A stretch of 64,000 nt of DNA from positions 62,001 to 126,000 of the forward strand of contig NZ_CAAHFN010000098.1 of the NCBI RefSeq assembly GCF_900961225.1, read 5' to 3'. Positions within the stretch are counted from its first letter, which is position 1. Each line of letters starts with the position of its first letter. Positions 28,316-38,642 of this stretch are shown here, piece by piece. The position numbers and the translations under genes are program-made. The notes beneath the pieces are model-generated. The model did no database searches and was not told where the DNA came from. It saw only the letters and a list, made by a program, of their open reading frames with translations. Source of the DNA: Modicisalibacter radicis (GTDB lineage: Bacteria; Pseudomonadota; Gammaproteobacteria; Pseudomonadales; Halomonadaceae).

Positions 28316-29797
28316 ATGAACGCCAAGCAACAACTGTTCATCGGCGGCCGCTGGCTCGACGGCGAGGCCGAGCGCTTCGCCAAGAGCGATCCGATCACCG
28401 GCAATACCCTGTGGCAGGCCGATGCCGCCAGCGCCGAGCAGGTCGAGCGGGCGGTAGCCGCCGCGCGCCAGGCGTTTCCCGACTGGGCGCGGCTGGGCTT
28501 CGAGGCCCGGCTGGCGGTCGTCGAGCGCTTCCGCGACGCGCTCGAGGCCAGCCGCGAGGAACTCGCCGAGAGCATCGCCCACGAAACCGGCAAGCCGCTG
28601 TGGGAGGCGCGCACCGAGGTCGGCGCGATGATCGGCAAGGTGGGCATCTCGGCCACCGCCTATCGCGAGCGTACCGGCGAGCGCAGCCGCGACGTGGCCG
28701 GTGCCAGGGCCGTGCTGCGGCATCGCCCGCACGGGGTTCTGGCGGTGTTCGGCCCCTACAACTTCCCCGGTCACCTGCCCAACGGACACATGGTGCCGGC
28801 GCTGCTGGCCGGCAACTGCGTGGTCTTCAAGCCCAGCGAGCAGACCCCGATGACCGCCGACCTGACGCTGCAGTGCTGGCAGGCCGCGGGGCTGCCCGAC
28901 GGCGTGATCAACCTCGTCCAGGGCGGTGCGTCGGTGGGGCAGGCGCTGGCCGGCGCGGGCGACATCGACGGCCTGTTGTTCACCGGCAGCGCCAGGATCG
29001 GCAAGCTGCTGCACCAGCAGTTCGCCGGCCAGGTCGACAAGATCCTGGCGCTCGAGCTGGGCGGCAACAATCCGCTGGTGGTCAAGGACGTGCCGGACGA
29101 GGATGCCGCGGTATTGACCATCCTGCAGTCGGCGTTTCTCTCCGGCGGTCAACGCTGCACCTGCGCGCGGCGGCTGCTGGTGCCCGAAGGGGGGGCCGGC
29201 GACCGGCTGATCGAGGCGCTGACCGATGCCATCGCCAGGCTGCACGTCGCCGCACCCTTCAGCGAGCCGGCGCCGTTCTATGGCGGGCTGGTCAGCGTGG
29301 CGGCGGCCGACGGCCTGCTCGAAGCGCAGGAAAAACTCGAGGCGCTGGGCGGCACCGTGCTCGCGCGCATGAAGCGCCTGGTCGGCGACACCAGCCTGCT
29401 GTCGCCGGCGCTGATCGACGTCACCGGCCTGGCGGTGCCCGACGAGGAGCATTTCGGGCCGCTGCTCAAGGTGCATCGCTACCGCGACTGGGACGAGGCG
29501 ATCGCGCTTGCCAACGACACCCGCTACGGGCTTTCCGCCGGACTGATCGGCGGCGACCAGGCCGACTGGGACGACTTCCTGCTGCGCATTCGCGCCGGCA
29601 TCGTCAACTGGAACCGTCAGACCACCGGGGCATCGAGCGACGCGCCGTTCGGCGGCATCGGCGACAGCGGCAACCATCGCCCCAGTGCCTACTATGCCGC
29701 GGATTACTGCGCCTACCCGATCGCCTCGATGGAGAGCGAGGCGCTGGTGCTGCCCGACAACCTGCCGCCGGGCGTGACGCTGGGGGAGGGCTCATGA
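28316..29797 (+). CDS. astD: succinylglutamate-semialdehyde dehydrogenase
   Basis: A 493-residue aldehyde dehydrogenase. The catalytic Cys is in [20 protein letters not shown] (near residue 280), the general base Glu in [13 protein letters not shown] (near 246), and the NAD motif FTGSARIG lies near 221. It oxidises N-succinylglutamate semialdehyde to N-succinylglutamate. AGGAG precedes the start. It overlaps astB by ATGA. Confidence 0.95.
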   Translation: MNAKQQLFIGGRWLDGEAERFAKSDPITGNTLWQADAASAEQVERAVAAARQAFPDWARLGFEARLAVVERFRDALEASREELAESIAHETGKPLWEARTEVGAMIGKVGISATAYRERTGERSRDVAGARAVLRHRPHGVLAVFGPYNFPGHLPNGHMVPALLAGNCVVFKPSEQTPMTADLTLQCWQAAGLPDGVINLVQGGASVGQALAGAGDIDGLLFTGSARIGKLLHQQFAGQVDKILALELGGNNPLVVKDVPDEDAAVLTILQSAFLSGGQRCTCARRLLVPEGGAGDRLIEALTDAIARLHVAAPFSEPAPFYGGLVSVAAADGLLEAQEKLEALGGTVLARMKRLVGDTSLLSPALIDVTGLAVPDEEHFGPLLKVHRYRDWDEAIALANDTRYGLSAGLIGGDQADWDDFLLRIRAGIVNWNRQTTGASSDAPFGGIGDSGNHRPSAYYAADYCAYPIASMESEALVLPDNLPPGVTLGEGS

Positions 29798-31176
29798 GCG
29801 CGACCTCGAACGATGCCGATACCCGGCGCGGGGTGCGCGAGGTCAATTTCGATGGCCTGGTCGGCCCCACCCACAACTACGCCGGGCTGGCCCACGGCAA
29901 CGTGGCCTCGATGCGCCACGGCGGGCTGGCCTCCAACCCTCGCGAGGCCGCGCTGCAGGGCCTGGCCAAGATGAAGGCGCTGGCCGACGCCGGTTACGCC
30001 CAGGGGGTGCTGCCGCCGCAGCAGCGCCCCGATCTCGGTGCGCTGCGCGATCTGGGCTTTGGCGGCAGCAATGCCGAGGTGCTCGAGCGCGCCGCGCGCG
30101 AGGCGCCGCAGCTGTTGCGTGCGGTGTGCTCGGCCTCGAGCATGTGGACGGCCAACGCCGCCACCATCACCCCGAGTCGCGACGCCGCCGACGGCCGGGT
30201 GCATTTCACCCCGGCCAACCTGCAGTCGAGCTTTCATCGCTTCCTCGAACCGCAGACCACCGGGCGGGTGCTGGCGGCGATCTTCCATGACCCGATGCAC
30301 TTCGCCCACCATCCGGCGCTGCCGGCGACCCCGGCGTTCGCCGACGAGGGCGCGGCCAACCACACCCGGCTCGCCGCCGAGCATAACGCGCCCGGCGTGC
30401 ATCTCTATGTCTACGGTCGCCAGGCGTTCGACGGCGACGCCAAGCGCGAGCCCGGGCGCTACCCGGCGCGCCAGACGCTGGAAGCCAGCCAGGCAGTGGC
30501 TCGCCAGCACGGCCTCGGCGAGGATCGGACCGTGTTCGCCCAGCAGCATCCCGGCGCCATCGACGCCGGCGTGTTCCACAATGACGTGATCGCGGTGGGC
30601 AACGGCCCGGTACTGCTCTACCACGAGATGGCCTTCCTCGACGAGCAAAGGACCCTCGACGAGCTGCGGCGCAAGATGGCCTCGCCGTTGATCCCGGTGC
30701 GCGTGCCCGTCGAGGCGGTGAGTCTCGACGACGCGGTGAGCACCTACCTGTTCAACTCGCAGCTGCTCTCCGCTCCGGACGGCTCGGGGGCGATGACCCT
30801 GGTGGTACCCGGCGAGTGCCAGGAGAACGAGGCGGTGTGGCGGACGATCCAGGACCTGCTGCTGGCCGGCCACAACCCGATCAACGAGGTGATGGTCAAG
30901 GACGTCAAGCAGAGCATGCGCAATGGCGGCGGGCCTGCCTGTCTGCGCCTGCGGGTGCCGCTCTCTGAGGTCGAGCGCGCCGGGCTATCGGGACGGGTGC
31001 TGCTCGACGACGCGCTGTACGGCGAACTCACCGGCTGGGTCGAGCGCCACTACCGTGACTCGCTGACTCCGGCGGATCTCGCCGATCCGCAGCTCGCCGA
31101 CGAGACGTTGACCGCGCTCGACGAACTGACGCGGATTCTCGAGATCGGCGATGTCTATCCGTTTCAACTCGCTTGA
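29794..31176 (+). CDS. astB: N-succinylarginine dihydrolase
   Basis: A 460-residue enzyme of the amidinotransferase-fold AstB family. It hydrolyses N-succinylarginine to succinylornithine, CO2 and ammonia. Signature segments are [22 protein letters not shown] near residue 13, [17 protein letters not shown] near 262 (catalytic His region) and [16 protein letters not shown] near 371, with the active Cys. GGGGGAGGG lies before the ATG, which overlaps the astD stop. astE does not follow; the next gene is on the other strand. Confidence 0.95.
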   Translation: MSATSNDADTRRGVREVNFDGLVGPTHNYAGLAHGNVASMRHGGLASNPREAALQGLAKMKALADAGYAQGVLPPQQRPDLGALRDLGFGGSNAEVLERAAREAPQLLRAVCSASSMWTANAATITPSRDAADGRVHFTPANLQSSFHRFLEPQTTGRVLAAIFHDPMHFAHHPALPATPAFADEGAANHTRLAAEHNAPGVHLYVYGRQAFDGDAKREPGRYPARQTLEASQAVARQHGLGEDRTVFAQQHPGAIDAGVFHNDVIAVGNGPVLLYHEMAFLDEQRTLDELRRKMASPLIPVRVPVEAVSLDDAVSTYLFNSQLLSAPDGSGAMTLVVPGECQENEAVWRTIQDLLLAGHNPINEVMVKDVKQSMRNGGGPACLRLRVPLSEVERAGLSGRVLLDDALYGELTGWVERHYRDSLTPADLADPQLADETLTALDELTRILEIGDVYPFQLA

Positions 31177-31189
31177 CGTCTGACGTCGC

Positions 31190-32299
31190 TCAATCGAGGC
31201 GCATGCGTACCCGCCAGGTGGCGACCACCATCGCCACGCCGGCGAACAGTGCCATTGCGGCGAAATCGACCCACAGCTCGCCGAGTGCTGCATCGCGTAG
31301 CATGATGCCGCGCGCCAGGCGTACGAAGTGGGTCAGCGGCAACAGTTCGGCAAGCCACTGCGCGGGACGTGGCATGCCTTCGAAGGGGAACATGAATCCC
31401 GACAGCAGTAGTTGTGGCAGGAAGGTGAGTATCGCCGCCTGCATGGCCTGGAACTGGCTGGCGACCAGCGTCGACAGTAGGATGCCCAGAGCCAGGCTGG
31501 CGATGATGAACACCAATGAAGCGAGGTAGAGGTCGAACAGGCCGCCACGCACCGGCACATCGAAGATCCAGTGGCCAAGCAGCAGTATCAGTGTCGTCTG
31601 TGCCAGGCCAATGGCAATGAACGGCAGTACCTTGCCGACCGTCAGTTCGGCGGAGGAGAGTGGTGTGGTGATCAGGAATTCCAGGTTGCCGCGCTCGCGT
31701 TCGCGCACCAGAGCGATGGCCGTGAACATTACCAGGGTCAGGGTAAGGATGGCGCCGATCAGTCCGGGCACGGTATTCAGCGGTGCCTGACGTTGTGGGT
31801 TGTAGTAACTGACCACCTCGATGGGGGAGGCGCTCGGCGTGACGGGGTCGCCGCGTAGGTAATCGACGACTGGAAAACGGGCCACCTGGCGCGCCGTCTG
31901 CTGGACCACCTGATCGGTGCCGTCGACGATCAGTTGCAGGTACGGTGTCGTCCCCATGGCCACGCGTCGCTCGAAGTCGCTGGGAATCACCAGCGCAACC
32001 TTTACCTGGCCGCGCCGCAGCAGATCGTTCACCGCCGCCGGATCGTGGCCGGCAATGCGGAAGTCGAACACCTGTGACTGTTGCAGTTCGTCGCTCAACT
32101 GGCGGCTGTGGGCACTCTGCGCCTGATCGATGAGTGCGGCGGGCAGGTGGCGCACGTCGAGATTGATGGCGTAGCCGAACAGCAGCAGTTGCATCGCCGG
32201 GATGCCGACGATCATCGCATAGGTCAGCCGATCTCGGCGTAGCTGATAGATCTCCTTGAGCATCACCGCAAACAGTCGGCGCAAGTTGATCCTGCTCAT
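31190..32299 (-). CDS. ABC-2 type export permease
   Basis: A 369-residue permease with one N-terminal transmembrane segment (LTYAMIVGIPAMQLLLFGYAI), a large external domain (about 50-175) and five more membrane segments, the layout of YhhJ/YbhS-type ABC2 proteins. Only one permease is encoded, so it may work as a homodimer, while the E. coli ybh operon has two. It overlaps the ATPase gene by 4 bases and is the last gene of the operon. Confidence 0.9.
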   Translation of the reverse strand: MSRINLRRLFAVMLKEIYQLRRDRLTYAMIVGIPAMQLLLFGYAINLDVRHLPAALIDQAQSAHSRQLSDELQQSQVFDFRIAGHDPAAVNDLLRRGQVKVALVIPSDFERRVAMGTTPYLQLIVDGTDQVVQQTARQVARFPVVDYLRGDPVTPSASPIEVVSYYNPQRQAPLNTVPGLIGAILTLTLVMFTAIALVRERERGNLEFLITTPLSSAELTVGKVLPFIAIGLAQTTLILLLGHWIFDVPVRGGLFDLYLASLVFIIASLALGILLSTLVASQFQAMQAAILTFLPQLLLSGFMFPFEGMPRPAQWLAELLPLTHFVRLARGIMLRDAALGELWVDFAAMALFAGVAMVVATWRVRMRLD

Positions 32300-33249
32300 G
32301 ATGCCTGCCCCTCTCGATGGGTGGCGGCGACGAACACGTCTTCCAGATTGGCTTCGGCGGTCGCCACCCGGGCGTCGATGCCGGCTGCACGCAGGTGCTC
32401 GCGGATTGCCGGCTCAGCGTTGGCATCCGACACCAGCACGCGCAGGCTGGCGCCGATCTGGGCGCAGGAACGCACGGTCTCGAGTCCGACCAACGCCTGC
32501 TGGGCGCGGCGCGGGGTCGCGCATTCGACCAATAGCGACACGCCGGGAAGCGTATGCTTGAGATGCTGTGGCGTACCCTCTGCCATCAGTCGACCGCGCT
32601 GCAGGATCGCCAGGCGGTGGCAGCGCTCCGCTTCATCCATGTAGTGGGTGGAGACCAGTAGGGTGGTACCGGCATCGGCGAGGGCGAACAGCGCCTCCCA
32701 GAAGTCGCGGCGCGACTGCGGGTCGACGGCGCTGGTCGGTTCGTCGAGGAACAGCAGTTCGGGCTCGTTGAGCACTGCCGCCGCCAGGGCCAGGCGCTGG
32801 CGCTGACCACCGCTCAGCGTTCCAGCAAGCTGACCGGTGAGTTCCGCGAGGCGGTAGATGGCGATCAGGGTGTCCAGGCGTTGGCGCGCTCGATGGTGGT
32901 CGAAGCCATAGAGCCGTGCGACGAAACGCAGGTTCTCTATCACGCTCAGGTCGCGATAGAGCGAGAAGGTCTGGGTCATGTAACCGATGCGCGCCTTGAG
33001 CGCTCGGGCCTGGCGGGGAACATCGAGATCGAGCACGCGGACGGTTCCCGCGCTGGGGGTGAGCAGGCCGCAGAGCATGCGAATGGTGGTCGACTTGCCG
33101 CAGCCGTTGGGACCCAGGAACCCGTAGACCTGACCGCGCGGCACCTGCAATGCGAGGTCGTCGACCGCGGTGAATTCGCCGAAGCGCCGGGTCAGGCCCT
33201 GCGCGACGATCGCCGGTTCGCTCTGGTGTTCAGCGCTCGTCGTGGTCAT
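32296..33249 (-). CDS. ABC transporter ATP-binding protein
   Basis: A 317-residue ATPase with Walker A GPNGCGKSTT (near residue 51), signature LSGGQRQRLALA (near 150), Walker B LLFLDEPTSAVD (near 170) and the switch His in STHYMDEA. The C-terminal 80 residues are the extension seen in drug or lipid exporters. It powers the permease encoded next. Its start lies inside the end of the HlyD-type gene by 20 bases. Confidence 0.92.
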   Translation of the reverse strand: MTTTSAEHQSEPAIVAQGLTRRFGEFTAVDDLALQVPRGQVYGFLGPNGCGKSTTIRMLCGLLTPSAGTVRVLDLDVPRQARALKARIGYMTQTFSLYRDLSVIENLRFVARLYGFDHHRARQRLDTLIAIYRLAELTGQLAGTLSGGQRQRLALAAAVLNEPELLFLDEPTSAVDPQSRRDFWEALFALADAGTTLLVSTHYMDEAERCHRLAILQRGRLMAEGTPQHLKHTLPGVSLLVECATPRRAQQALVGLETVRSCAQIGASLRVLVSDANAEPAIREHLRAAGIDARVATAEANLEDVFVAATHREGQAS

Positions 33250-34219
33250 CGTCGTCCCCGTCGTGCGGCCAAACGTGGCAGGGCACGCCGGCCGGCAAAT
33301 CGTGGGCGCTCGCTCCTTCGAGCACCAGTTCCGCGCGGTAGGAGAGACGGGTGGCGTCGTCGCCGGTCAGGGCGTAGTAAGGGGTGAAGGCAGGATCGCT
33401 GCGTACGCTGCGCAGATGGGCCTCGAAGGTTTTATCGATTCCATCCACCTTGATCCGGAAACGCTCTCCGGGATGCGCCTGGGCGCGCCAGCTTTCGGGA
33501 AGAAAGATTCTTGCATAGGGTGCCTCGCCGCCGAGCAGGCTGACCAGGGTGGCCCCCTGTACGGGCTGGTCACCGAGACGATGCGGCAGAGCATCGACCC
33601 GCCCTGGCGCCGGTGCAGTGACATCGAGACGTTGACGAGTGACGGTCAGTCTGGCGGCTTCGGCCTCGGCGCCGGCTACATTGGCTCGCGCTCGTTCCAG
33701 TTCCTCGATTCTCGTGCCATGCAGTAGCTCGTCCAGTTGGGCTTGCCGGTTGCGGGTCTGCGCCGAGTTCATGTGGAGCGTATTCTCGGCGTCATCGAGT
33801 TGGGACCGGGCCAGGTTGTGACTCGCGAATAGCCGACGCGCCCGGTCATAGGCCAATTGAGCATTGTGTTGGTTGCTTTGCGCTTCGGCGAGGGCGGCAC
33901 GGGCGGCGTCGATGGTTTCCTGGCGGGCGCCGTGTCGCAACTCGTCGAGAGTGGCTTGCAGGCTAGCCAGGTTGGCGCGTGCGGTATCGAGCTGTGCCTG
34001 AACGCGGCGTGGATCCAGGCGTAGCAGCAACTGGCCGCGCTGGACCTGGTCACCCTCGTGCACGGACAGCGCGACGACGGGCTCGGAAACGTCGGCGAGG
34101 ATGTCGATTCGATCCCATTCCACGGTACCGGGTAGCCCCTCGTCGGGCCCGTCGCAGCCGGCCAGCAGTATTGGCAGACACAAGGTCAGGGCCGACAGAA
34201 GGCATTTAAGCGGACGCAT
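33230..34219 (-). CDS. HlyD-family periplasmic adaptor, predicted lipoprotein
   Basis: About 329 residues. The N-terminus has a lipobox, LPILLAGC, so the protein is probably lipid-anchored. A barrel-sandwich half (ILADVSEPVVALSVHEGDQVQRGQLLLRLD) is followed by a long coiled coil (about 75-190), the second half near 200, and a beta-barrel domain. The C-terminus is rich in His and Asp (PHDGDDDDHDER). GGGAG precedes ATG 34219. It should bridge the ABC permease to an outer-membrane channel such as TolC. Confidence 0.88.
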   Translation of the reverse strand: MRPLKCLLSALTLCLPILLAGCDGPDEGLPGTVEWDRIDILADVSEPVVALSVHEGDQVQRGQLLLRLDPRRVQAQLDTARANLASLQATLDELRHGARQETIDAARAALAEAQSNQHNAQLAYDRARRLFASHNLARSQLDDAENTLHMNSAQTRNRQAQLDELLHGTRIEELERARANVAGAEAEAARLTVTRQRLDVTAPAPGRVDALPHRLGDQPVQGATLVSLLGGEAPYARIFLPESWRAQAHPGERFRIKVDGIDKTFEAHLRSVRSDPAFTPYYALTGDDATRLSYRAELVLEGASAHDLPAGVPCHVWPHDGDDDDHDER

Positions 34220-34865
34220 GAGGGACTCCCAGACCGGTGTCCAGCAACGCCAACACATGATCGGTCAGACCCCGCGTATCGATGTCGTCGCAGTCGGGCA
34301 GTTGTGACCAGAGTGGTCGCGTAGCCAGCGCGAACACACTCAGGCCTATCAGCGAAATGGGTACCAGCCGCGCATCCACATTGGGATTGATGCTGCCTTC
34401 TGCCTGACCGCGCTCCACCAACCGGCGCAGGCCGTGGGTCAGCGGTGGAGCCAACTCGCTAAGCAAAACCTCGCGCAGTTGGCCATTGGTGGCGAATACC
34501 TCCTTGACCCACAGCTGGGGCAACCAGGGAATGGACGCCACGGTCATGATGAAATGCCGTGTGAATGTCTCGATGGCCTCACGCGGTGGCAGTCCTCGAT
34601 CGAGCTGTCCGGCGGTTTCGGCGACCGGTCTGAGCCGTGCCAGCACGCGCTCCTCCACTACCGCCTGTACCAGTTGCGGCTTGTTGCCGAAGTAGTAGTG
34701 CAAAAGAGCGGGGGTCACCTTGGCATACCGAGTGATGGCATTGAGAGGCGTGGCAGCGATCCCATGCTCGCTGAACAAGGTTACCGCTGCGTCGAGTAAC
34801 TTTTCACGCTGGTCGCCCGCATCGATTTTGGGACGGCCACGCCGCCGGGATTTTGAAGCACTCAT
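34206..34865 (-). CDS. TetR-family regulator of the export operon
   Basis: A 219-residue TetR regulator. The HTH lies at residues 20-66 (LLDAAVTLFSEHGIAATPLNAITRYAKVTPALLHYYFGNKPQL). The helical C-terminal domain binds an unknown ligand. The N-terminus is basic (SKSRRRGRPKID). It is the first gene of a four-gene operon and overlaps the adaptor gene by 14 bases. An AT-rich palindrome lies 5 bases before its start, which suggests self-repression. The arrangement recalls CecR-YbhGFSR. Confidence 0.9.
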   Translation of the reverse strand: MSASKSRRRGRPKIDAGDQREKLLDAAVTLFSEHGIAATPLNAITRYAKVTPALLHYYFGNKPQLVQAVVEERVLARLRPVAETAGQLDRGLPPREAIETFTRHFIMTVASIPWLPQLWVKEVFATNGQLREVLLSELAPPLTHGLRRLVERGQAEGSINPNVDARLVPISLIGLSVFALATRPLWSQLPDCDDIDTRGLTDHVLALLDTGLGVPHASA

Positions 34866-34870
34866 GGCTT

Positions 34871-34892
34871 TATTTAAATTTGAATTTAAATA
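34871..34892. promoter_or_regulatory. AT-only palindrome, likely TetR operator
   Basis: Arms TATTTAAATT and AATTTAAATA form a perfect 10-bp inverted repeat around TG. It is striking in a GC-rich genome and lies just before the TetR start, so binding would block the operon promoter or translation start. Confidence 0.7.
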
Positions 34893-35034
34893 AATTTCAA
34901 GCCTGCCGTCAGACATGGTCAGTGCACAGCTGAAGCAGCACGCCCTGACCGGCATCCAGCCGTGGCGGACGGCGCCGTTCAGAACCCGAAAAGAAGAATG
35001 TGCGTGACCGAGTCCACCGCTATCGTCAGGCTGC

Positions 35035-35490
35035 ATGCCGCTTTGCCCCACGCCAGGGACCGTGGCGGGCTGGGTCCATGATGCCTGGGGGCACCTGCAC
35101 CCCGAGACTCCGGCCGCGGCGTATCGCCGGGAGTTCCATGCGCAGTGCGGTGAGTGCGGCGTGCCCTCGGTGTTCGTGGCGATGAGCGGTGATACACCAA
35201 TGGGCACGGCGAGTCTGGTCGCCGATGACATGAGCGTCCGGCGTGAGTTGACGCCCTGGCTGGCCTCGGTATTCGTGCTGGCCGAATGGCGCGGTCACGG
35301 TGTCGCTTCGCGCCTGGTGCGGCGGGTCGAGGCGGAAGCGCTGGCCAATGGTATCCACCACTTCCATCTCTACACGCCCGACCAGCAGGCGCTGTATCGA
35401 AGGCTGGGCTGGCGGGACCGCGAAGCGCTGAATTACCATGGCGAGTCCGTGACCGTCATGAGCCGGCGGCTGGATGCCGCCACGGTCTGA
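35035..35490 (+). CDS. GNAT acetyltransferase, 5' end possibly frameshifted
   Basis: About 151 residues of a GNAT fold, with WVHDAWGHLHPETP near the start, the acetyl-CoA loop VLAEWRGHGVASRLVRR near residue 83, and FHLYTPDQQALYRRLGWRD near 115. The first strand of the fold is missing from this frame. It is instead readable in another frame from GTG 35004 (VTESTAIVRLHAALPHARD), which stops soon after. Joining both frames would give a normal family N-terminus. It may be a real frameshift, a sequencing error or a shorter active protein. Confidence 0.7.
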   Translation: MPLCPTPGTVAGWVHDAWGHLHPETPAAAYRREFHAQCGECGVPSVFVAMSGDTPMGTASLVADDMSVRRELTPWLASVFVLAEWRGHGVASRLVRRVEAEALANGIHHFHLYTPDQQALYRRLGWRDREALNYHGESVTVMSRRLDAATV

Positions 35491-35610
35491 TCCTGGCCCG
35501 CCACGCGCGGGCCAGTCCGGGCCCGCAGTCTGCCCGGGATCTGGTTTTCCGGTATCGTCTCTCTATTACCTTGGACATGGTATCCCGCTAGGACAGGAGC
35601 ACCGCAAGCA

Positions 35611-36774
35611 ATGAGCATGGCGCCTTCGCCGGCGGCGGCCTACCGACAGGCGATTCACGACGGCGAGTTAGTCGATGACCCGGCGCAGCATGCGGCGGTG
35701 GCCGAACTCGACGCCTGCCACCAGAGGCTGCATGCAAGCAATCCTCACCGGGGGCCGCGCGACGGGATCCCCGGCGTCTATCTCTGGGGGCCGGTCGGGC
35801 GCGGCAAGACCTGGTTGATGGACAGCTTCCATCGCGCCCTGGCGGTGCCCGCACGGCGCCAGCATTTCCATCACTTCATGCGCTGGGTCCATCGTCGCCA
35901 GTTTCAGCTCTCGGGCAGCCGCGACCCGCTCGTCCGGCTCGCCGAGGAGCTTGCCACCGAGCTCCGGGTACTATGTCTCGACGAACTGTTCGTCAGCGAT
36001 ATCGCCGATGCGATGCTCCTCGGTGGGCTGCTGACCGCGCTGTTCGATCGTGGTGTAGTGCTGGTGGTCACTTCCAATCAGAAGCCCAATCAGCTGTATG
36101 CTGACGGTTTCAATCGTGAGCGCCTGATGCCGGCTATTGCCGCGATTCAGGCACATACCCGGGTGGTTGCGCTGCATGCGGGGCAGGATCATCGCCTGCG
36201 TCCCGGACCACACCAGCGCCGCTACTGGGTCGTCGAAACTGCTTGGCGCGGCCAGGCAACTCCGTTGGCATCGGTGTACGCACAACTGGCCGCAGGCCAA
36301 GCTGAGTCCACCGAGGCGTTGACGCTCGGCCATCGCACCATCGAGGTCGAACGCCGCAGTGCGTCGGTGCTCTGGTGTCGCTACGCCGCGTTGTGCGAGC
36401 AGCCGCTTTCGGCGCTCGATTTCATCGCACTGTGCGACCGCTTCAGCCAGCTATTGCTGAGCGAAGTGCCGAGACTGAGCGCAGCACCGCAAGCGGCGTC
36501 CATCGCCCGTGGCACTGAGGATGGCGTGCAGCGTGTCGATGCCGGCGATCGCGAACTGCCCAGCCTGTCGCGCCATGACGATGGTGTGCGGCGCTTCATC
36601 GCCCTGGTCGATGAATGTTACGACCGCGGCATTCCGCTTTATATCGAAGCCGAGGTGCCACTCGATTCGCTCTATACCCAGGGCTATCTGGCTTTTGCCT
36701 TCCGTCGTACGCTGAGCCGGCTGCACGAGATGCAACTCAAGCGTTTCGCCGCTCACCGGGGGAATCTCGCCTAG
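35611..36774 (+). CDS. zapE: AFG1-family ATPase, ZapE-like
   Basis: A 387-residue ATPase of the AFG1/ZapE family. Walker A is GVYLWGPVGRGKTWLMDSF (near residue 55) and Walker B is LRVLCLDELFVSDIADAML (near 118). The late segments FSQLLLSEVPRLS and RRFIALVDECYDRGIPLYIEAE are typical. ZapE acts at the division septum in E. coli. The gene stands alone. Confidence 0.87.
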   Translation: MSMAPSPAAAYRQAIHDGELVDDPAQHAAVAELDACHQRLHASNPHRGPRDGIPGVYLWGPVGRGKTWLMDSFHRALAVPARRQHFHHFMRWVHRRQFQLSGSRDPLVRLAEELATELRVLCLDELFVSDIADAMLLGGLLTALFDRGVVLVVTSNQKPNQLYADGFNRERLMPAIAAIQAHTRVVALHAGQDHRLRPGPHQRRYWVVETAWRGQATPLASVYAQLAAGQAESTEALTLGHRTIEVERRSASVLWCRYAALCEQPLSALDFIALCDRFSQLLLSEVPRLSAAPQAASIARGTEDGVQRVDAGDRELPSLSRHDDGVRRFIALVDECYDRGIPLYIEAEVPLDSLYTQGYLAFAFRRTLSRLHEMQLKRFAAHRGNLA

Positions 36775-36842
36775 TCAGCGGATGACGAGACCAATCCATC
36801 GCGCCTGGAGGCATTGCCGATCGGCGCGGTGACCGCGGCTGA

Positions 36843-38642
36843 CTACTCCGGTTGCTGTCTACCGGGCATGAAACCCTGAGCCTCAAGCGAGTCGGTCCAG
36901 ACGATGCAGCGGTTGCGGCCGCTCTGCTTGGCCTGGTAAAGCGCTTCATCGGCGAGCCGTAGCAGCTTCTCGGGGGCGTGGCTGTGGTCGGGATGGGTGG
37001 CTATCCCGCAGGAGAGGGTGATGCGTGCCAGGGGGGTGCCCTGATAGTTCAGTGCCCGATGGGATACCGTGGTCAGCAGGGCGTTGGCCCGGGCTTCCGC
37101 GTCGTTCCCCGAGGTCGCCGGAAGCAGGACGACAAATTCCTCGCCCCCGAACCGGCAGATCACGCCCTGGCCTTCGAAGTGCCGGTCGAGCAGCGAGGCA
37201 ATCTCTACCAGCACGGCATCCCCCGCCTCGTGGCCAAAGCGGTCGTTGATCCGTTTGAAATGATCCACGTCCAGCATCAGCAGCGATAGTTGGCTGCTGT
37301 GTTGTCGAGCCCGGCAACATTCGTGGTCGAACACCGTGTTGAAATGGCGCCGGTTGTGAAGGCCGGTGAGAGGATCTTCGAAGGAGAGGCCTTCCAGCTC
37401 ATGAACGAGGCGGTCAAGCTCCGCCGTGCGCGATGCCACTTGCTGCTCGAGGTTTTCGTTGGCGATCGCCAGCTGCTGCTGGGTGTGCCGGTAGTGCCAT
37501 AGAAAAATCGTGGCATTGGCCAATGAAAAAGCGAGGGTGCCGTAGCTCAAGGGAACCGGTCGCCAGGGCATGAAACCGTGGGCCACCAGCATGTCGGCCA
37601 ACAGCAACGGGGCGAAAAAGGTGAAGCTGAGCACCAGCAAGCGCTGCTCGAGGCTCAGTTGGGGAAAGCGGAACAGGGCGAGCAGCAGCATGGTCGGTAG
37701 CGTCACCGCCAGCAGCATGTCGAACACCGGAAAGGTCAGCGAGAGGCTGACGATGCCGGCCTGAACCAGGCCTATGGCGGTCGCCAGGTAGGCCAGGTGC
37801 AGCGTCCATAGCCGCTTCATCCATCGCCTGGCAGTGCCCTCGAGCCAGTGACTCAGCAACAGCCCCAGGGCGACCGGTAGCGTATAGTAGCTGCCCGCCC
37901 GCAGTGTATCCCAGGCCAGCGCGTCGTCGGCGAGCAGTTGGCGAGCCGGCGTCTCGGCCAGCAGCATGAGACCTGACGCGCCTGCAAACAGGGCGATGGC
38001 GCCGAATCCCCGTCGTTCGGGTCCGATCAGCGAGAAGATCGAGGCCAGGGTGGCCAGCACCAGAACGAACGCACTAACCGCGAGATCCTGAGCCGAGTCC
38101 TGGATCACCTGCTTCAGCACGTCGAGGCGCTCCATTACCTGAACCTCGCCCCACAGGCCGATGCCGGTATAATCGGAGAACACGCGGATATGGAGTGGCT
38201 GACCGGCAAAGTTCCCGGGCAGGTCGATCATGTGCCAGGGCCAGCCGGCAAAGTCGCCACGGCCCTGGGCGTCGAACTCCCCGTATCGATAGATCGGCTC
38301 GCCGCCCAGGTAGAGCTGCCCGATCAGATCGATGCTGGTGATGTAGAGCACGGGGTCGTTCCAGCCGCCCTCGGGCAGCACGGTGCGGAACCAGACATGC
38401 TGTCGGCCATCACGCCCAGGCGGGTTGGCGGGAAAGCCGATCGAGTGCCAATGCGTCGAACTCTCATGCAGCCACAGGGGAGAGCCGTCGGAATCCAGCG
38501 GAGAGTCTCCCCAGCGATACTCCCAGTTCTGCAGTGGCTTGATCGAGGTGTCGGCTTGAGGGGCGCCAGGAAGCGTCATCAGGATGGCCAGGATCATGAT
38601 CAGTGGAATGCCATGGCGTGCAGCGAACCCACGGTGCAGCAT
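36843..38642 (-). CDS. membrane diguanylate cyclase with 7TM sensor region
   Basis: A 599-residue protein. A signal-anchor (1-30) leads to an extracellular all-beta domain (about 35-175), seven or eight membrane helices (about 185-385), a short coiled coil and a GGDEF domain (about 430-590). The layout fits 7TMR-DISM sensors. The active motif RFGGEEFVVLLP is intact and DPLTGLHNRRHF is present. The RxxD inhibitory site before GGEEF is absent, so product feedback may be lost. It makes c-di-GMP in response to an unknown outside signal. Confidence 0.88.
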   Translation of the reverse strand: MLHRGFAARHGIPLIMILAILMTLPGAPQADTSIKPLQNWEYRWGDSPLDSDGSPLWLHESSTHWHSIGFPANPPGRDGRQHVWFRTVLPEGGWNDPVLYITSIDLIGQLYLGGEPIYRYGEFDAQGRGDFAGWPWHMIDLPGNFAGQPLHIRVFSDYTGIGLWGEVQVMERLDVLKQVIQDSAQDLAVSAFVLVLATLASIFSLIGPERRGFGAIALFAGASGLMLLAETPARQLLADDALAWDTLRAGSYYTLPVALGLLLSHWLEGTARRWMKRLWTLHLAYLATAIGLVQAGIVSLSLTFPVFDMLLAVTLPTMLLLALFRFPQLSLEQRLLVLSFTFFAPLLLADMLVAHGFMPWRPVPLSYGTLAFSLANATIFLWHYRHTQQQLAIANENLEQQVASRTAELDRLVHELEGLSFEDPLTGLHNRRHFNTVFDHECCRARQHSSQLSLLMLDVDHFKRINDRFGHEAGDAVLVEIASLLDRHFEGQGVICRFGGEEFVVLLPATSGNDAEARANALLTTVSHRALNYQGTPLARITLSCGIATHPDHSHAPEKLLRLADEALYQAKQSGRNRCIVWTDSLEAQGFMPGRQQPE

